A stretch of 64,000 nt of DNA, taken from positions 1 to 64,000 of the forward strand of contig JAFAAS010000082.1 in assembly GCA_023426435.1 (NCBI GenBank), written 5' to 3'. Positions 15,893 to 24,727 of the stretch are shown in pieces. The DNA comes from Verrucomicrobiota bacterium. Lineage in GTDB: Bacteria; Verrucomicrobiota; Verrucomicrobiia; Opitutales; Opitutaceae. Position numbers and translations under genes: made by a program. Each line of letters starts with the position of its first letter. Within the stretch, counting starts at the first letter, position 1. The notes under the pieces were generated by a model. The model worked only from the letters and a program-made list of their open reading frames with translations, searched no databases and had not been told where the DNA came from.

Positions 15893-16444
15893 GTGAGTGC
15901 CATCTCCCTGTTCCTCGCCGCTCTTCGGCATCACCGGTTCCGGCTGCGCGGCGTCCAATTCGCGGGGACCTGCCGCACGGCGCCACAAGTCGATCTCCGT
16001 CCGGGTGTCCGCAACGGCTCGAAAGGCCGGATCCACATCGGCCTCGATTGCGAACTCGAATCCGGCGCTCTCCTCGATGCTTGGGGCGGTGAAATCACCC
16101 TCGGCCACCACACCTTCGTGGGCCCCTACACTGTAATCTACGGACACGGCGGTGTAACCATTGGCGACAATACTCTGATCTCCATGCACAGCCGCATCGT
16201 GTCGTCGAACCACGCTATCCCGCCGCTCAGCACCGACATCCGCTCTCAACCCGACGTGCTCCTTCCCACGCGCATCGGTCGCGATGTGTGGCTAGGCGCC
16301 GGCGTGACCATCCTAGGCGGTGTCACCATCGGCGACGGCTGCATCGTCGGTGCCGGAACGGTCGTTTCCAAGGACCTGCCCGCCGGCGCTATTGCTTTGG
16401 GCGTTCCCGCCGTGGTGAGAGGTTTTAGGAAAAGCGCGCAATAA
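15893..16444 (+). CDS. Hexapeptide-repeat acetyltransferase
   Basis: A 183-residue left-handed beta-helix acyltransferase. Hexapeptide repeats run from about residue 45 to the end (ITLGHHTFVGPYTVIYG, VTIGDNTLISMHS, ILGGVTIGDGCIVGAGTVVS), with the acetyl-CoA/active-site histidine in SSNHAIPPL and the closing turn LPAGAIALGVPAVV typical of WbbJ/maltose O-acetyltransferase relatives. Start is GTG at 15893, the first sensible start after the previous stop; the open frame runs much further upstream only as shadow. It ends TAATG with the next gene. It probably acetylates a sugar hydroxyl or amine of the polysaccharide from acetyl-CoA. Confidence 0.9.
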   Translation: MSAISLFLAALRHHRFRLRGVQFAGTCRTAPQVDLRPGVRNGSKGRIHIGLDCELESGALLDAWGGEITLGHHTFVGPYTVIYGHGGVTIGDNTLISMHSRIVSSNHAIPPLSTDIRSQPDVLLPTRIGRDVWLGAGVTILGGVTIGDGCIVGAGTVVSKDLPAGAIALGVPAVVRGFRKSAQ

Positions 16445-17448
16445 TGCCGATCCTTTCGGTCATCATCCCGACCCACAATCCCCACCCCGGTCGACTCGCC
16501 CGCGCGCTCGATGCACTTCGCGCCCAATCGCTGCCCTACGAGTCTTGGGAATTGTTGATTGTGGACAACGTCTCGATCCCCGCCGTTTCCGTCGATTTTC
16601 CCTTCTCCGCCTCCCACTTCTCGATCGTTCGCGCCACACCCGCGGGACTCACCATTGCGCGACGCACCGGAATCCTCGCCAGCAGGGGCGATTACCTCGT
16701 CTTCGTCGACGACGACAACGTTCTCGCTCCCGACTATCTCGCGCGCGTGCTCGCCCATTTCGAAGCCAACCCTCAGCTCGGGGCGATCGGCGGCAAAAGC
16801 CTCCCCGAGTTCGAGCAGCCGACTCCATCTTGGTGGGAGCCGGAATTCGACGGCCTCATCGCCTGCCGCGACCTCGGCAGCGAACCGCTGTTCGCTACGG
16901 ACGCTAGCGATCCGCAAAACGGCCGCCGCCTCTACCCTCACTGCGCACCCATCGGCGCCGGAATGGCCGTTCGTCGAGCCGCCCTGCAACCGTGGCTCGA
17001 TGATCCGCAGAGCCGCCGAACACCCGATCGCCGCGGTCAAGAACTCACCTCGGGTGGCGACAACGACATCGTCTTCACCCTCCTCCGCGCCGGCTGGCAG
17101 GTTGGTTACTTCCCCGATCTCGTGCTCACGCATCTGATCCCCGCCGGCCGCATCCAGCCTCGCTATCTCGCCCGCCTCAACCGCGCCATCGCGAAATCCT
17201 GGATACACGTGCTCGAAAAACACGACGCGAATCCCTGGCCCTCGATTTCCCCGCGATCCTTTCCACTCCGCCAAGCCAAAGCTTGGTTCACCTATCGCGC
17301 CTGGAGCAGCCCGGCCGCCCACATCCGCTGGCAAGGCGCCTGCGGCCATTTCGAAGGTCGCGGCGCATTCAGCCTGAACCAGGAAGGCCAGACTTCCCTC
17401 GGCCAAGGAACCCCGACACCCACCCCGCGCCCACGATCCCAGCCATGA
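16444..17448 (+). CDS. Glycosyltransferase family 2
   Basis: A 334-residue GT-A glycosyltransferase. It opens LSVIIPTHNPHPGRLARALD, the GT2 hallmark, has the metal-binding DxD as YLVFVDDDNVLAPDYL near residue 97, and GAGMAVRRAALQPWL with a later GGDNDIVFTLLRAGW, the ED-like acceptor/base motif. The C-terminal 60 residues are Pro- and Gln-rich and of no recognised domain. It begins one base before the acetyltransferase ends (TAATG) and its stop overlaps methyltransferase 4 (ATGA), so it sits in a tightly coupled chain. Sugar donor unknown. Confidence 0.9.
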   Translation: MPILSVIIPTHNPHPGRLARALDALRAQSLPYESWELLIVDNVSIPAVSVDFPFSASHFSIVRATPAGLTIARRTGILASRGDYLVFVDDDNVLAPDYLARVLAHFEANPQLGAIGGKSLPEFEQPTPSWWEPEFDGLIACRDLGSEPLFATDASDPQNGRRLYPHCAPIGAGMAVRRAALQPWLDDPQSRRTPDRRGQELTSGGDNDIVFTLLRAGWQVGYFPDLVLTHLIPAGRIQPRYLARLNRAIAKSWIHVLEKHDANPWPSISPRSFPLRQAKAWFTYRAWSSPAAHIRWQGACGHFEGRGAFSLNQEGQTSLGQGTPTPTPRPRSQP

Positions 17449-18389
17449 CCTCGCTCCTTCGCAAGATCCGCACCGTCGCTCGCATGGTCGTCGACGGCCG
17501 CAGCGGCCATCTTCGAGGACGCCTCCGCTATAACCAACTCCTCTTCCGCATCTGGTTCCATCGCGGCCGGCCCTTCACCTACCGCCGCGACGGCATCCGC
17601 TACGTGTGCTTCCCCGACAATCCTGATTCGCGCATCGTCGCCTCCAGCGATTTCACCGACGCGATCGAGCTGAATCTCCTGCGCAAGTGGCTCGCTCCCG
17701 GTGACGCGTTTCTTGATGTAGGAGCCAATCTCGGCACTTACGCGTTCGCCGCCGCACAGTTCGTCGGTCCGCACGGAAGAGTGGTCGCCGTCGACGCTGG
17801 CGAAACGGTTTCGCAAATGCTGACCGACGCCGCCCGCCGGCTCGGCCATTCCCACCTCGAGACCGTGTCATGCGCAGTCGGCGCCGCCGAAGGCACGACC
17901 ACGTTCTTCGAAGGCATGAGCGAAGGCACCTCGTTCATCCAATCGTTGAATCCAACTCGCCCCGCCGGCTCCGTCTTTCGCGAACGCACCGTCGCGCTGC
18001 TCTCGCTTCGCACGCTCGCTGAGCGACACCTTCCGGTCATGCCCGCCGCCGTCAAACTCGACATCGAAGGCGCGGAAGGCGATGCCCTCGACGCCGCCCC
18101 GCAGGCCTGGCTCGCCGCCGACGGCCCGCTCTGGCTCGTCGAGATCAACCCCACCGCGCTCAAAACCTTTCACCGCTCACCCGGCGAGATTGCCGAGCGC
18201 TTTCCGGCCGGCGCTTTCGACCGCTGGCTTCTGCCGAAGGAACTCCACCACCAGCATGGTGAGGGACGCCTCCGGCCGTTCACTTCCGCCGAGCTTTGGT
18301 CCGACTCCACTTACTACAACTTCCTCGCCCTCCCCCGGGCCTCGCGGTTTGCCGACCGCTTCGCTCGGATCCGTCCGTTACTCGGTTGA
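17445..18389 (+). CDS. FkbM-family methyltransferase 4
   Basis: A 314-residue FkbM methyltransferase, the longest of the set. It has about 85 residues before motif I, FLDVGANLGTYAFAAAQFVG, including a basic N-terminus (LLRKIRTVARMVVDGRSGH). The second SAM strand is VVAVDAGETVSQML and the FkbM signature is VKLDIEGAEGDALDAAP near residue 205. The ATG at 17445 is in an ATGA overlap with the GT2 gene; the frame is open for a further 160 bases upstream but that would overlap GT2 heavily. A short 11-base gap separates it from the GT8-like gene. Probably methylates a sugar hydroxyl. Confidence 0.9.
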   Translation: MTSLLRKIRTVARMVVDGRSGHLRGRLRYNQLLFRIWFHRGRPFTYRRDGIRYVCFPDNPDSRIVASSDFTDAIELNLLRKWLAPGDAFLDVGANLGTYAFAAAQFVGPHGRVVAVDAGETVSQMLTDAARRLGHSHLETVSCAVGAAEGTTTFFEGMSEGTSFIQSLNPTRPAGSVFRERTVALLSLRTLAERHLPVMPAAVKLDIEGAEGDALDAAPQAWLAADGPLWLVEINPTALKTFHRSPGEIAERFPAGAFDRWLLPKELHHQHGEGRLRPFTSAELWSDSTYYNFLALPRASRFADRFARIRPLLG

Positions 18390-18400
18390 TCCCGCGTCTG

Positions 18401-19243
18401 ATGCCCGCAACGTCTCTCACTCCCGAACGCGGTTTCGTCTACGTCGCCACGGGCGCAGGCTACGTCGAGGAAGCGATGCACTCGGCCCGCTCGCTGGCCC
18501 GCCTCCATCCAGGATATCCGATCTGCTTGATCACCGACCGCGGCCTCGCTCCGGGTTCACCATTCACGTCTGTCATGGTGCGTGATGACGTCCTGCGCAA
18601 ACCCATCGACAAACTCCTCGCGATCCACTGCCCCTTCCATCGGGTGATCTTCCTCGATTCGGATACCCGGAGCTTCGGCGACCTCACGCCAATCTTTGAC
18701 GTTCTCGACCACTTCGACCTGGCTGCGCTGCAGGACGTGAACCGCGGTTGGGACTACGAACTGCCCGGCGTTCCCGCATGCTTCACCGAATTCAATACGG
18801 GCGTCCTCGCCTTCAAGAAATCCTCCGCCGTCCTCGAGTTTTTCAACCGCTGGCGCAGCGACTACGAGCGGCTCCAGCAGCAGCAGCCGCACCTCAATCT
18901 CAACGCCGACCAGCCCGCGTTCCGCTACGCACTCTACCATTCAAAGCTGCGCATCGCCCCGCTCCCCAGCGAGTTTCATTTTATTTCCAACTTCCCCAAC
19001 GCCGCACTCTGGCGCGTCCGCCTCATTCACGGCCGGGGAAATTACGAACTCATCGAACGACAGGTGAACGAAATCATGGGCCCCCGCGCCTACGTGCCCT
19101 CCTTGGGCGTTCTTCAGGGTTTCTGCGGACGTAAAGCCTGGCTCCTATCCGCGTGCAGGTGGTTCGGCCGCGCCCTCCAACTCGCGCTCAAGCCGCCCGC
19201 CGATCCTGCCAACGCCAACCCCGGCCAATGGTGGAAACAGTAA
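18401..19243 (+). CDS. GT8-like nucleotide-sugar transferase
   Basis: A 280-residue GT-A protein. The N-terminal FVYVATGAGYVEEAMHSARS is the usual opening of this bacterial group, and the metal-binding site is VIFLDSDTRSFGDLTPIFD near residue 85 (DSD). EFNTGVLAFKKS and NADQPAFRYAL are the acceptor-side motifs. The Gln cluster QQQQP near residue 160 is a minor oddity. The start ATG lies 11 bases after methyltransferase 4. Substrate unknown; the group includes enzymes of capsules and glycoproteins. Confidence 0.83.
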   Translation: MPATSLTPERGFVYVATGAGYVEEAMHSARSLARLHPGYPICLITDRGLAPGSPFTSVMVRDDVLRKPIDKLLAIHCPFHRVIFLDSDTRSFGDLTPIFDVLDHFDLAALQDVNRGWDYELPGVPACFTEFNTGVLAFKKSSAVLEFFNRWRSDYERLQQQQPHLNLNADQPAFRYALYHSKLRIAPLPSEFHFISNFPNAALWRVRLIHGRGNYELIERQVNEIMGPRAYVPSLGVLQGFCGRKAWLLSACRWFGRALQLALKPPADPANANPGQWWKQ

Positions 19244-19272
19244 AAACGGGCCAGCGTGCCTCATCCGAACGC

Positions 19273-20328
19273 ATGAGCGACCGCTCAGCATCCGACGTCA
19301 CGCTGCAGATCAATCTCTCCGCGGGTGATCTCGCCTACGCCGCGCAGATGGTCCCGACCCTTGTTCGCACCCATCGCAACGACGTCTCCGAAGTCGTGCT
19401 CGTTGCCGATCTCTGCCGCCCCACGTCCGCGCGCGACTTCCACGCCGCGAGCCGTCTGCCTCTCCACGAGTTCTCCAACCGCCTTCAACGCCTACGCGAA
19501 CTCTGCGCCGCGCTCGAAGGCAGCCGCACCGTCGACCGCATCGTCTTCGTCGCCCCCGACGCCACCTCACTCACCGCGCTCAACCTCCGCTACGCCGGCG
19601 TCGCCACGTCGCGCTCCCACGATCATCTCGGCCACGCCTTCTCCGCCTACTTTTCCGGCTGGGAGTGCGCACGCACCCGCTACGTCGCGCATTTTGACGC
19701 CGACATTCTTCTCTGGCAGGCCCCCGGCTTCTCCTGGATCGCCGCGGCCATCGACGCCTTGCAGCGCAACGAAACCCTGCTCGCCGTCAGCCCCCGCATC
19801 GCTCCGCCGCCAGCGACCGACACCCTGCTCGCTCCCCAACACCCCCCCGAGTGCTGGTCGCCGGATTGGCCGCTCCATCGCCACCAGCACGGCTGGATCA
19901 GTTCCTGGTTCAGCACACGCTGTCATCTCATCGATCGCGAGCGACTCACCCGCGTGCTGCCGCTCGGCAATCCCACACGCGATCGCCGCGCCGCCGCAGT
20001 CGATCGCTGGCTGCGCTCACTCTACGACCTCCGCACGCTCACCGGCCCGGATCGTTCGCGGCTCGCGCGCCGCCTCGTCCGCGGTGTTCCGCCATTTCCG
20101 CTTCCACCCGAAGTGCTCCTCCATGAACACGCGCAACGCCGCGGCCTCTCCTGCCTCTATCTCGCGAATCCGGAAGCCTGGTTCATCCACCCCGACACCA
20201 AACCAGCGCAATTCCTCCGCCTGCTACCCAAGTTGCTCGAGCACGTCACCGTCCGCGGAACATATCCTCCCGCGCAACGCGGCCTGAGCAGCGTGCAGTT
20301 CGATGCTTGGGAGAACCATGACGCCTGA
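19273..20328 (+). CDS. Putative glycosyltransferase, unnamed family ('LQINLS' paralogue 1)
   Basis: A 351-residue protein I cannot assign to a named family. It is paralogous to the gene at 26423-27394. Both begin with TLQINLSxGDLAYA, have a DxD-like HFDADILLWQAP near residue 140 after a lead-in ending ARTRYVA, share GWISSWFSTRCHLIDRERL near residue 215, and end with AWFIHPDTKPAQFLRLLPKLLE. The DxD preceded by hydrophobic sequence suggests a GT-A fold transferase; this is inference. ATG 19273 gives an N-terminus comparable with the paralogue; an ATG at 19228, overlapping the upstream gene, is an alternative. The next gene overlaps its end by 11 bases. Confidence 0.75.
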   Translation: MSDRSASDVTLQINLSAGDLAYAAQMVPTLVRTHRNDVSEVVLVADLCRPTSARDFHAASRLPLHEFSNRLQRLRELCAALEGSRTVDRIVFVAPDATSLTALNLRYAGVATSRSHDHLGHAFSAYFSGWECARTRYVAHFDADILLWQAPGFSWIAAAIDALQRNETLLAVSPRIAPPPATDTLLAPQHPPECWSPDWPLHRHQHGWISSWFSTRCHLIDRERLTRVLPLGNPTRDRRAAAVDRWLRSLYDLRTLTGPDRSRLARRLVRGVPPFPLPPEVLLHEHAQRRGLSCLYLANPEAWFIHPDTKPAQFLRLLPKLLEHVTVRGTYPPAQRGLSSVQFDAWENHDA

Positions 20329-21295
20329 GCAACTTTCCTCCGCCCCGTGGTCGCGCCGGCTGGGTCTCGGACGCCTCTGCTACTACGCCTGGCACTGGCC
20401 GGTTGGCGAAATCCGCCGCAGCCTCGCCGCCGGCGGCCCCCTCGAACAGTGGCGCACCGCCCGCGGGCGTGCCAGCATGGCCGCCGCTGCACGATCGCTG
20501 CCCGTCCCGCCCGCGAGCACGCTACCACCGCTCGAGCTTCATCTGCTCACCGGCGAACGCTTCTGGTATCAAACGGCGTTTTGTCTCTGGACCTTTGCGC
20601 GACACACGCGCCGTCCACTCGCGCCCGTTCTCTACGACGACGGCACTCTCTCTGAATCCGTGCTGCGTCCCCTTCGCCAGCTCTTCCCCGCTCTTCGCTG
20701 CGTGACGCGAAAGGAAGCCTTCGCAAAGCTCAACCAACACCTCCCTGCCACCCGCTTCCCGACCTTGCGCGATCGATGGCTCCGCTATCCGAACATTCGT
20801 AAACTCATCGATCCCCACCTCGCGTCGCGCGGCTGGAAGCTGGTCATCGATTCCGACCTGCTTTTCTTCCGACGGCCGACCCTTCTCCTCGAATGGCTCG
20901 ACACGCCCGCGACGCCCTTGCACGCCGTCGATTCCGAAACGTCCTACGGCTACCGTCGCGAAACCCTCGACCAGCTCGCCGGTGCTCCACTCGCGGAATT
21001 GGTCAACGTCGGTCTCTGCGGCTTGAACAGTTCGGAACTCGATTGGGAAAAAATCGAGCACTGGTGCGATACTCTCATTCGCACCGAAGGCACCCATTAC
21101 TACCTCGAGCAAGCGCTCGTCGCCATGCTTGTCGCGGGGCGCTCGTGCACTGTCGCTCCCCGCGCTGACTACGTGACGTTACCCCAGCCTCCCGAAGCCC
21201 TCGCCTGCCGCGCCGTTATGCATCACTACGTCGCCGATTCGAAGCGCTGGTATTTTCAACGCAACTGGCGCCACGCCCTCGCCTCTGTTTCGTGA
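20318..21295 (+). CDS. Putative glycosyltransferase (GT-A-like, DxD)
   Basis: A 325-residue soluble protein. Its likely catalytic site is WKLVIDSDLLFFRRPTLLLEW near residue 180 (DSD), preceded by LELHLLTGERFWYQTAFCLW and by RWLRYPNIRKLIDPHL, a layout like GT8/GT77-type transferases. ELVNVGLCGLNSSELDW and HYYLEQALVAML would be the acceptor-side segments. It is unlike the flanking genes. The ATG at 20318 overlaps the end of the LQINLS paralogue by 11 bases, and its own stop overlaps the next start (GTGA). An upstream ATG at 20303 is possible. Family name and substrate not known to me. Confidence 0.75.
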   Translation: MTPEQLSSAPWSRRLGLGRLCYYAWHWPVGEIRRSLAAGGPLEQWRTARGRASMAAAARSLPVPPASTLPPLELHLLTGERFWYQTAFCLWTFARHTRRPLAPVLYDDGTLSESVLRPLRQLFPALRCVTRKEAFAKLNQHLPATRFPTLRDRWLRYPNIRKLIDPHLASRGWKLVIDSDLLFFRRPTLLLEWLDTPATPLHAVDSETSYGYRRETLDQLAGAPLAELVNVGLCGLNSSELDWEKIEHWCDTLIRTEGTHYYLEQALVAMLVAGRSCTVAPRADYVTLPQPPEALACRAVMHHYVADSKRWYFQRNWRHALASVS

Positions 21296-22227
21296 GCGTC
21301 CCACTCGTCAGCATCATCATCCCGTGCTACAACGCCGCCCGCTGGCTCGGCGAGACGCTCGACTCCGCCTTCGCCCAGACCTGGCCCAACAAGGAAATCA
21401 TCCTCGTCGACGACGGCTCCACCGACGACTCCCTTGCCATTGCCCATCGCTACGAACCGCGCGAGCTGCGCATCCTGACACAGCCCAATCGTGGCGCCGC
21501 CGCCGCGCGCAATACCGGCCTCTCCGCCGCTCGGGGCGAATTCATCCAGTTTCTCGACTCCGACGACCTTCTCGCCCCCGACAAGATCGCCCAACAACTT
21601 CCGCTCTTCGTCGACGGCAATCGCTCTCGTCTCAGCTCAAGCACATGGGCGCGCTTCGATTCCGACCCCACCCGCTCGGTCGCGCAACCGATGCCCAACT
21701 GGCGAGACTTGACCGGAGTAGAGTTTCTTCAACTGCACTTCGAAACCGGCGGCATGATGCAGCCCGCCGCCTGGCTCGCGCCACGCACCCTGCTCGATCG
21801 CGCCGGCCCGTGGAACGAATCCCTCTCTCTCAACGACGACGGCGAATACTTCGCGCGCGCCATGCTCGCCGCCGAAAGCATCCTCTTCTGCCCCGCCGCT
21901 CGAACCTACTACCGCTCCAATATCCCCGGCAGCCTCAGCAGCCGAAAAGACCGCCGCGCCCTCGAATCGCTCTACCGCTCCATCGATCTCACCCTCGCCG
22001 CGCTGCTCGCCGCCGATCGTTCTCCCCGCACGCTCGCGGCCGCCGCTCACGCTTGGAAATGGATCGCATTCGAGCTCTATCCGGGCACTCCCGAGCTCTC
22101 GCGCCGCGCCGAAAAACACTCGCGTCAACTCGGCGGCAGCCGCCGCCCGTTCCCCGGCAGCGGGCGATTTCAACTTGCCGCTCGTTTCCTCGGCTGGCGC
22201 CTCGCCCGCCGACTCACCGCACCGTGA
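21292..22227 (+). CDS. Glycosyltransferase family 2
   Basis: A 311-residue GT2 enzyme with textbook motifs: LVSIIIPCYNAARWLGETLD at the N-terminus, EIILVDDGSTDDSLAIA near residue 40, NRGAAAARNTGLSAARGE, and the metal site FIQFLDSDDLLAPDKI near residue 88. Later NDDGEYFARAMLA supplies the catalytic-base-like ED pair. Starts at GTG inside a GTGA overlap and ends the same way with the next GT4 gene. No membrane span, so it acts in the cytoplasm. Donor unknown. Confidence 0.93.
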   Translation: MSVPLVSIIIPCYNAARWLGETLDSAFAQTWPNKEIILVDDGSTDDSLAIAHRYEPRELRILTQPNRGAAAARNTGLSAARGEFIQFLDSDDLLAPDKIAQQLPLFVDGNRSRLSSSTWARFDSDPTRSVAQPMPNWRDLTGVEFLQLHFETGGMMQPAAWLAPRTLLDRAGPWNESLSLNDDGEYFARAMLAAESILFCPAARTYYRSNIPGSLSSRKDRRALESLYRSIDLTLAALLAADRSPRTLAAAAHAWKWIAFELYPGTPELSRRAEKHSRQLGGSRRPFPGSGRFQLAARFLGWRLARRLTAP

Positions 22228-23492
22228 GCTTCGCCGTTTTTCATCCCAGCGTCGCACCCTTCGTCCAGCAGGCCGCACGCGCGCTTCACGAGGCCGGACA
22301 GCTCGCCCGCTTCGAAACCGCGCTCCACGACGAACCATCCCGCTGGTCCCAAAAATTGCTCGTCGGTGTCGCGCGTCTCGCAGGTCGCGACCTCGCCCCG
22401 CAATTTCGCCGCCGCGCCGTCACCGAAATCCCGCCTGATCTCGTCCGCTCGCATCCATGGGGTGAATACGCCCGCCTCGCCGTCGGCGCCATCGATCGCG
22501 ACGGTCGCGCCACCGATTTCGTCTGGGAAAAAACCGAACACGCGTTTGATCACGCCGTCAGCCGCTCCCTCGACCGCTCGCTCACCGGCATCTACGGTTT
22601 CGAGCACAGCTCCCTCGCCACGTTCCAGCGCGCCCGCGAACTCGGCCTCCGCGTCGCCTACGATGTCCCCGCCCCCGATTCCGAGTTCACGCACCATATC
22701 CTCGATCGCGAACTCGAATGTTTTCCCGAACTTCGCACGCCTTACCGCCGCCACACCGCGGCCCGCGAACATCGCCGCCTGGCTCGTCGCCGAGCGGAAT
22801 GGGACGCCGCCCATCTCGTAATCGCCGCATCCGAATTCACCAAACGCAGCTACGCCGACCGCGGTCTCGACGTCTCGAAAGTCCACGTCGTGCCCTACGG
22901 CGCACCCGAACCCGCGTCTCGTGACGAAGCCCTCGCACCTCGCGATGTATCCGCCCCGCTGACACTTCTCTGGGCCGGCACCTTCAGCGTCCGCAAGGGC
23001 GCTCACTACCTTCTCGAAGCCTGGCGTTCCGCCGACCTCGGCCGTTATGCCCAACTGGAAATCTTCGGAACGATCGATCTCCCCGATCGCATTCTTCGCC
23101 AATTGCCCGCCGGCATTTCACTTCATGGTTCGATTCCGCGCGCGCACCTGCTCAACGAATATCAACGAGCCGACGCCTTGATCTTCCCGACCCTCTGCGA
23201 CGGTTTCGGCATGGTCGTCACCGAAGCGTGGTCTCGCGGACTTCCCGTCATCACCACGCCTGCCGCCGGCGCCGCCGACCTCTTGAAACCGCGCGAAAAT
23301 GGTCTGCTCATTCCCGCCGGCAACGTCAGCGCCATCGCGGACACGGTTCACTGGTGCATCGACCACCGCGGCGAACTCGCCGCCATGCGCGAGTCCGCTC
23401 TCGCCACCGCCGCCTCCTGGCAGTGGTCCGACTACCGCCGCTCTCTCGCCACCATCCTGCGTGGCCACCGCTTTTTCGTTCCGCCCGCATGA
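22224..23492 (+). CDS. Glycosyltransferase family 4
   Basis: A 422-residue GT-B enzyme. The N-terminal acceptor domain begins SFAVFHPSVAPFVQQAARAL. The C-terminal donor domain has LLWAGTFSVRKGAHYLLEAW near residue 250 and the nucleotide-sugar site FPTLCDGFGMVVTEAWSRGLP near residue 317, in which the first Glu of the usual E-x7-E is Asp. ITTPAAGAADLL follows. GTG start at 22224 in a GTGA overlap with the GT2 gene; its stop overlaps the next ATG (ATGA). The open frame extends 900 bases upstream only as Arg-rich shadow. Confidence 0.9.
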   Translation: MSFAVFHPSVAPFVQQAARALHEAGQLARFETALHDEPSRWSQKLLVGVARLAGRDLAPQFRRRAVTEIPPDLVRSHPWGEYARLAVGAIDRDGRATDFVWEKTEHAFDHAVSRSLDRSLTGIYGFEHSSLATFQRARELGLRVAYDVPAPDSEFTHHILDRELECFPELRTPYRRHTAAREHRRLARRRAEWDAAHLVIAASEFTKRSYADRGLDVSKVHVVPYGAPEPASRDEALAPRDVSAPLTLLWAGTFSVRKGAHYLLEAWRSADLGRYAQLEIFGTIDLPDRILRQLPAGISLHGSIPRAHLLNEYQRADALIFPTLCDGFGMVVTEAWSRGLPVITTPAAGAADLLKPRENGLLIPAGNVSAIADTVHWCIDHRGELAAMRESALATAASWQWSDYRRSLATILRGHRFFVPPA

Positions 23493-24727
23493 GCCGCCCC
23501 GCTCCGCTCGTCTGTCTCATCACGCCAGGCCATGTCGCCTCGACCCCACGCCTCGTGAAAAACGCCGATGCGCTCGCCGCCGCCGGCTATCGCGTTCACG
23601 TCATCGCCGGCCGGCACTTCCCGCCCGTCGATCCCCTCGACGAATCCCTTCTCTCGCGCGCCGCGTGGACGCACACCCGCGTGGACGCTCGCGGCGGCCC
23701 TCGGACCCTCGCACGTAAGCTCCTGCGTCGCGTCTCGAGACGTTGCCTTCAACTGAACCTCCCCGTCTCCGTCTCTCTCGCCGCCCGCGCGCACCACGCT
23801 GAAATCTTTCATCTCGCCCAAGCCGCCGCCCGCGTTCCCGCTCAACTCTACATCGGCCACTGCCTCGCCGGCCTGCCCGCCGCTGCGCTGGCTGCGCGCG
23901 CACGCGGCGTTCCCTGCGCCTTCGACGCGGAGGATTATCACGACGGCGAGGAGATCTCCGAACCTCACGAACTTCGGGCGCGGCAGATCATCCAGGCAAA
24001 ATTCCTCCCCGCCTGCTCCTTTGTCACCGCTGCCTCGCCGCTGATCGCCGAGCGTTACCGCGATTCCTACGGCATCCATCCCACCACACTCCTCAACGTC
24101 TTCCCGCTGGCCGAAGCTCCCCCGACGCCGTTCACGCCTCCGCCGATTTCCGCCGCGCGTCCCGCTCGCCTCTACTGGTTTTCCCAAACCATCGGTCCCG
24201 GTCGCGGCCTCGAAGCCACCATCGCGATCCTCGGCAAAATGCGCACGCCCGTCGAACTGCACCTGCGCGGTTTCGTTTCCGACGACTACGCCGCCCGCCT
24301 TCGCCTGCTCGCGAGCGACGCGAAACTCCCCACACCACTCCAGTTCCTTCCTCCCGCCGCGCCGGCGGAGATGATTCCATTGGCCGCCACCGCCGACCTC
24401 GGCCTTTCCACCGAGGAATCGCAGCCGCTCAACCGCGATCTCTGCCTTACCAACAAGATCTTCACCTACCTCCTCGCCGGCGTTCCCCAGTGGCTCTCGA
24501 CCACCCGCGCCCAAACCGCCTTCGCCCAGGCCCTCGGCGGCGCGGCGCTGCTCGGCGATCTCGCCCAAGCGGACAACACCGCGCACGCGCTCGACGAATT
24601 CCTCGCCGACTCCAAAAAACTGATACAATCGCGTGAAACCGCCTGGCGCCTCGCGAGGGCACGTTACTGCTGGGACGTCGAGCAGATCACCCTGCTCCAG
24701 CTCGTCGATCCGCTCTTGCGTCGATGA
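23489..24727 (+). CDS. Glycosyltransferase (GT4-like, divergent)
   Basis: A 412-residue protein with GT-B character. The start PLVCLITPGHVASTPRLVKNA and the mid segment LYIGHCLAGLPAAALAARARG, then CAFDAEDYHDGE near residue 150, are typical of a GT4-like group that acts on long-chain polysaccharides. The donor half has YWFSQTIGPGRGLEATIAIL and GLSTEESQPLNRDLCLTNKIF, and lacks a clean E-x7-E motif. ATGA overlaps both upstream and downstream. Assignment as a glycosyltransferase is fairly safe; the donor is not known. Confidence 0.8.
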   Translation: MSRPAPLVCLITPGHVASTPRLVKNADALAAAGYRVHVIAGRHFPPVDPLDESLLSRAAWTHTRVDARGGPRTLARKLLRRVSRRCLQLNLPVSVSLAARAHHAEIFHLAQAAARVPAQLYIGHCLAGLPAAALAARARGVPCAFDAEDYHDGEEISEPHELRARQIIQAKFLPACSFVTAASPLIAERYRDSYGIHPTTLLNVFPLAEAPPTPFTPPPISAARPARLYWFSQTIGPGRGLEATIAILGKMRTPVELHLRGFVSDDYAARLRLLASDAKLPTPLQFLPPAAPAEMIPLAATADLGLSTEESQPLNRDLCLTNKIFTYLLAGVPQWLSTTRAQTAFAQALGGAALLGDLAQADNTAHALDEFLADSKKLIQSRETAWRLARARYCWDVEQITLLQLVDPLLRR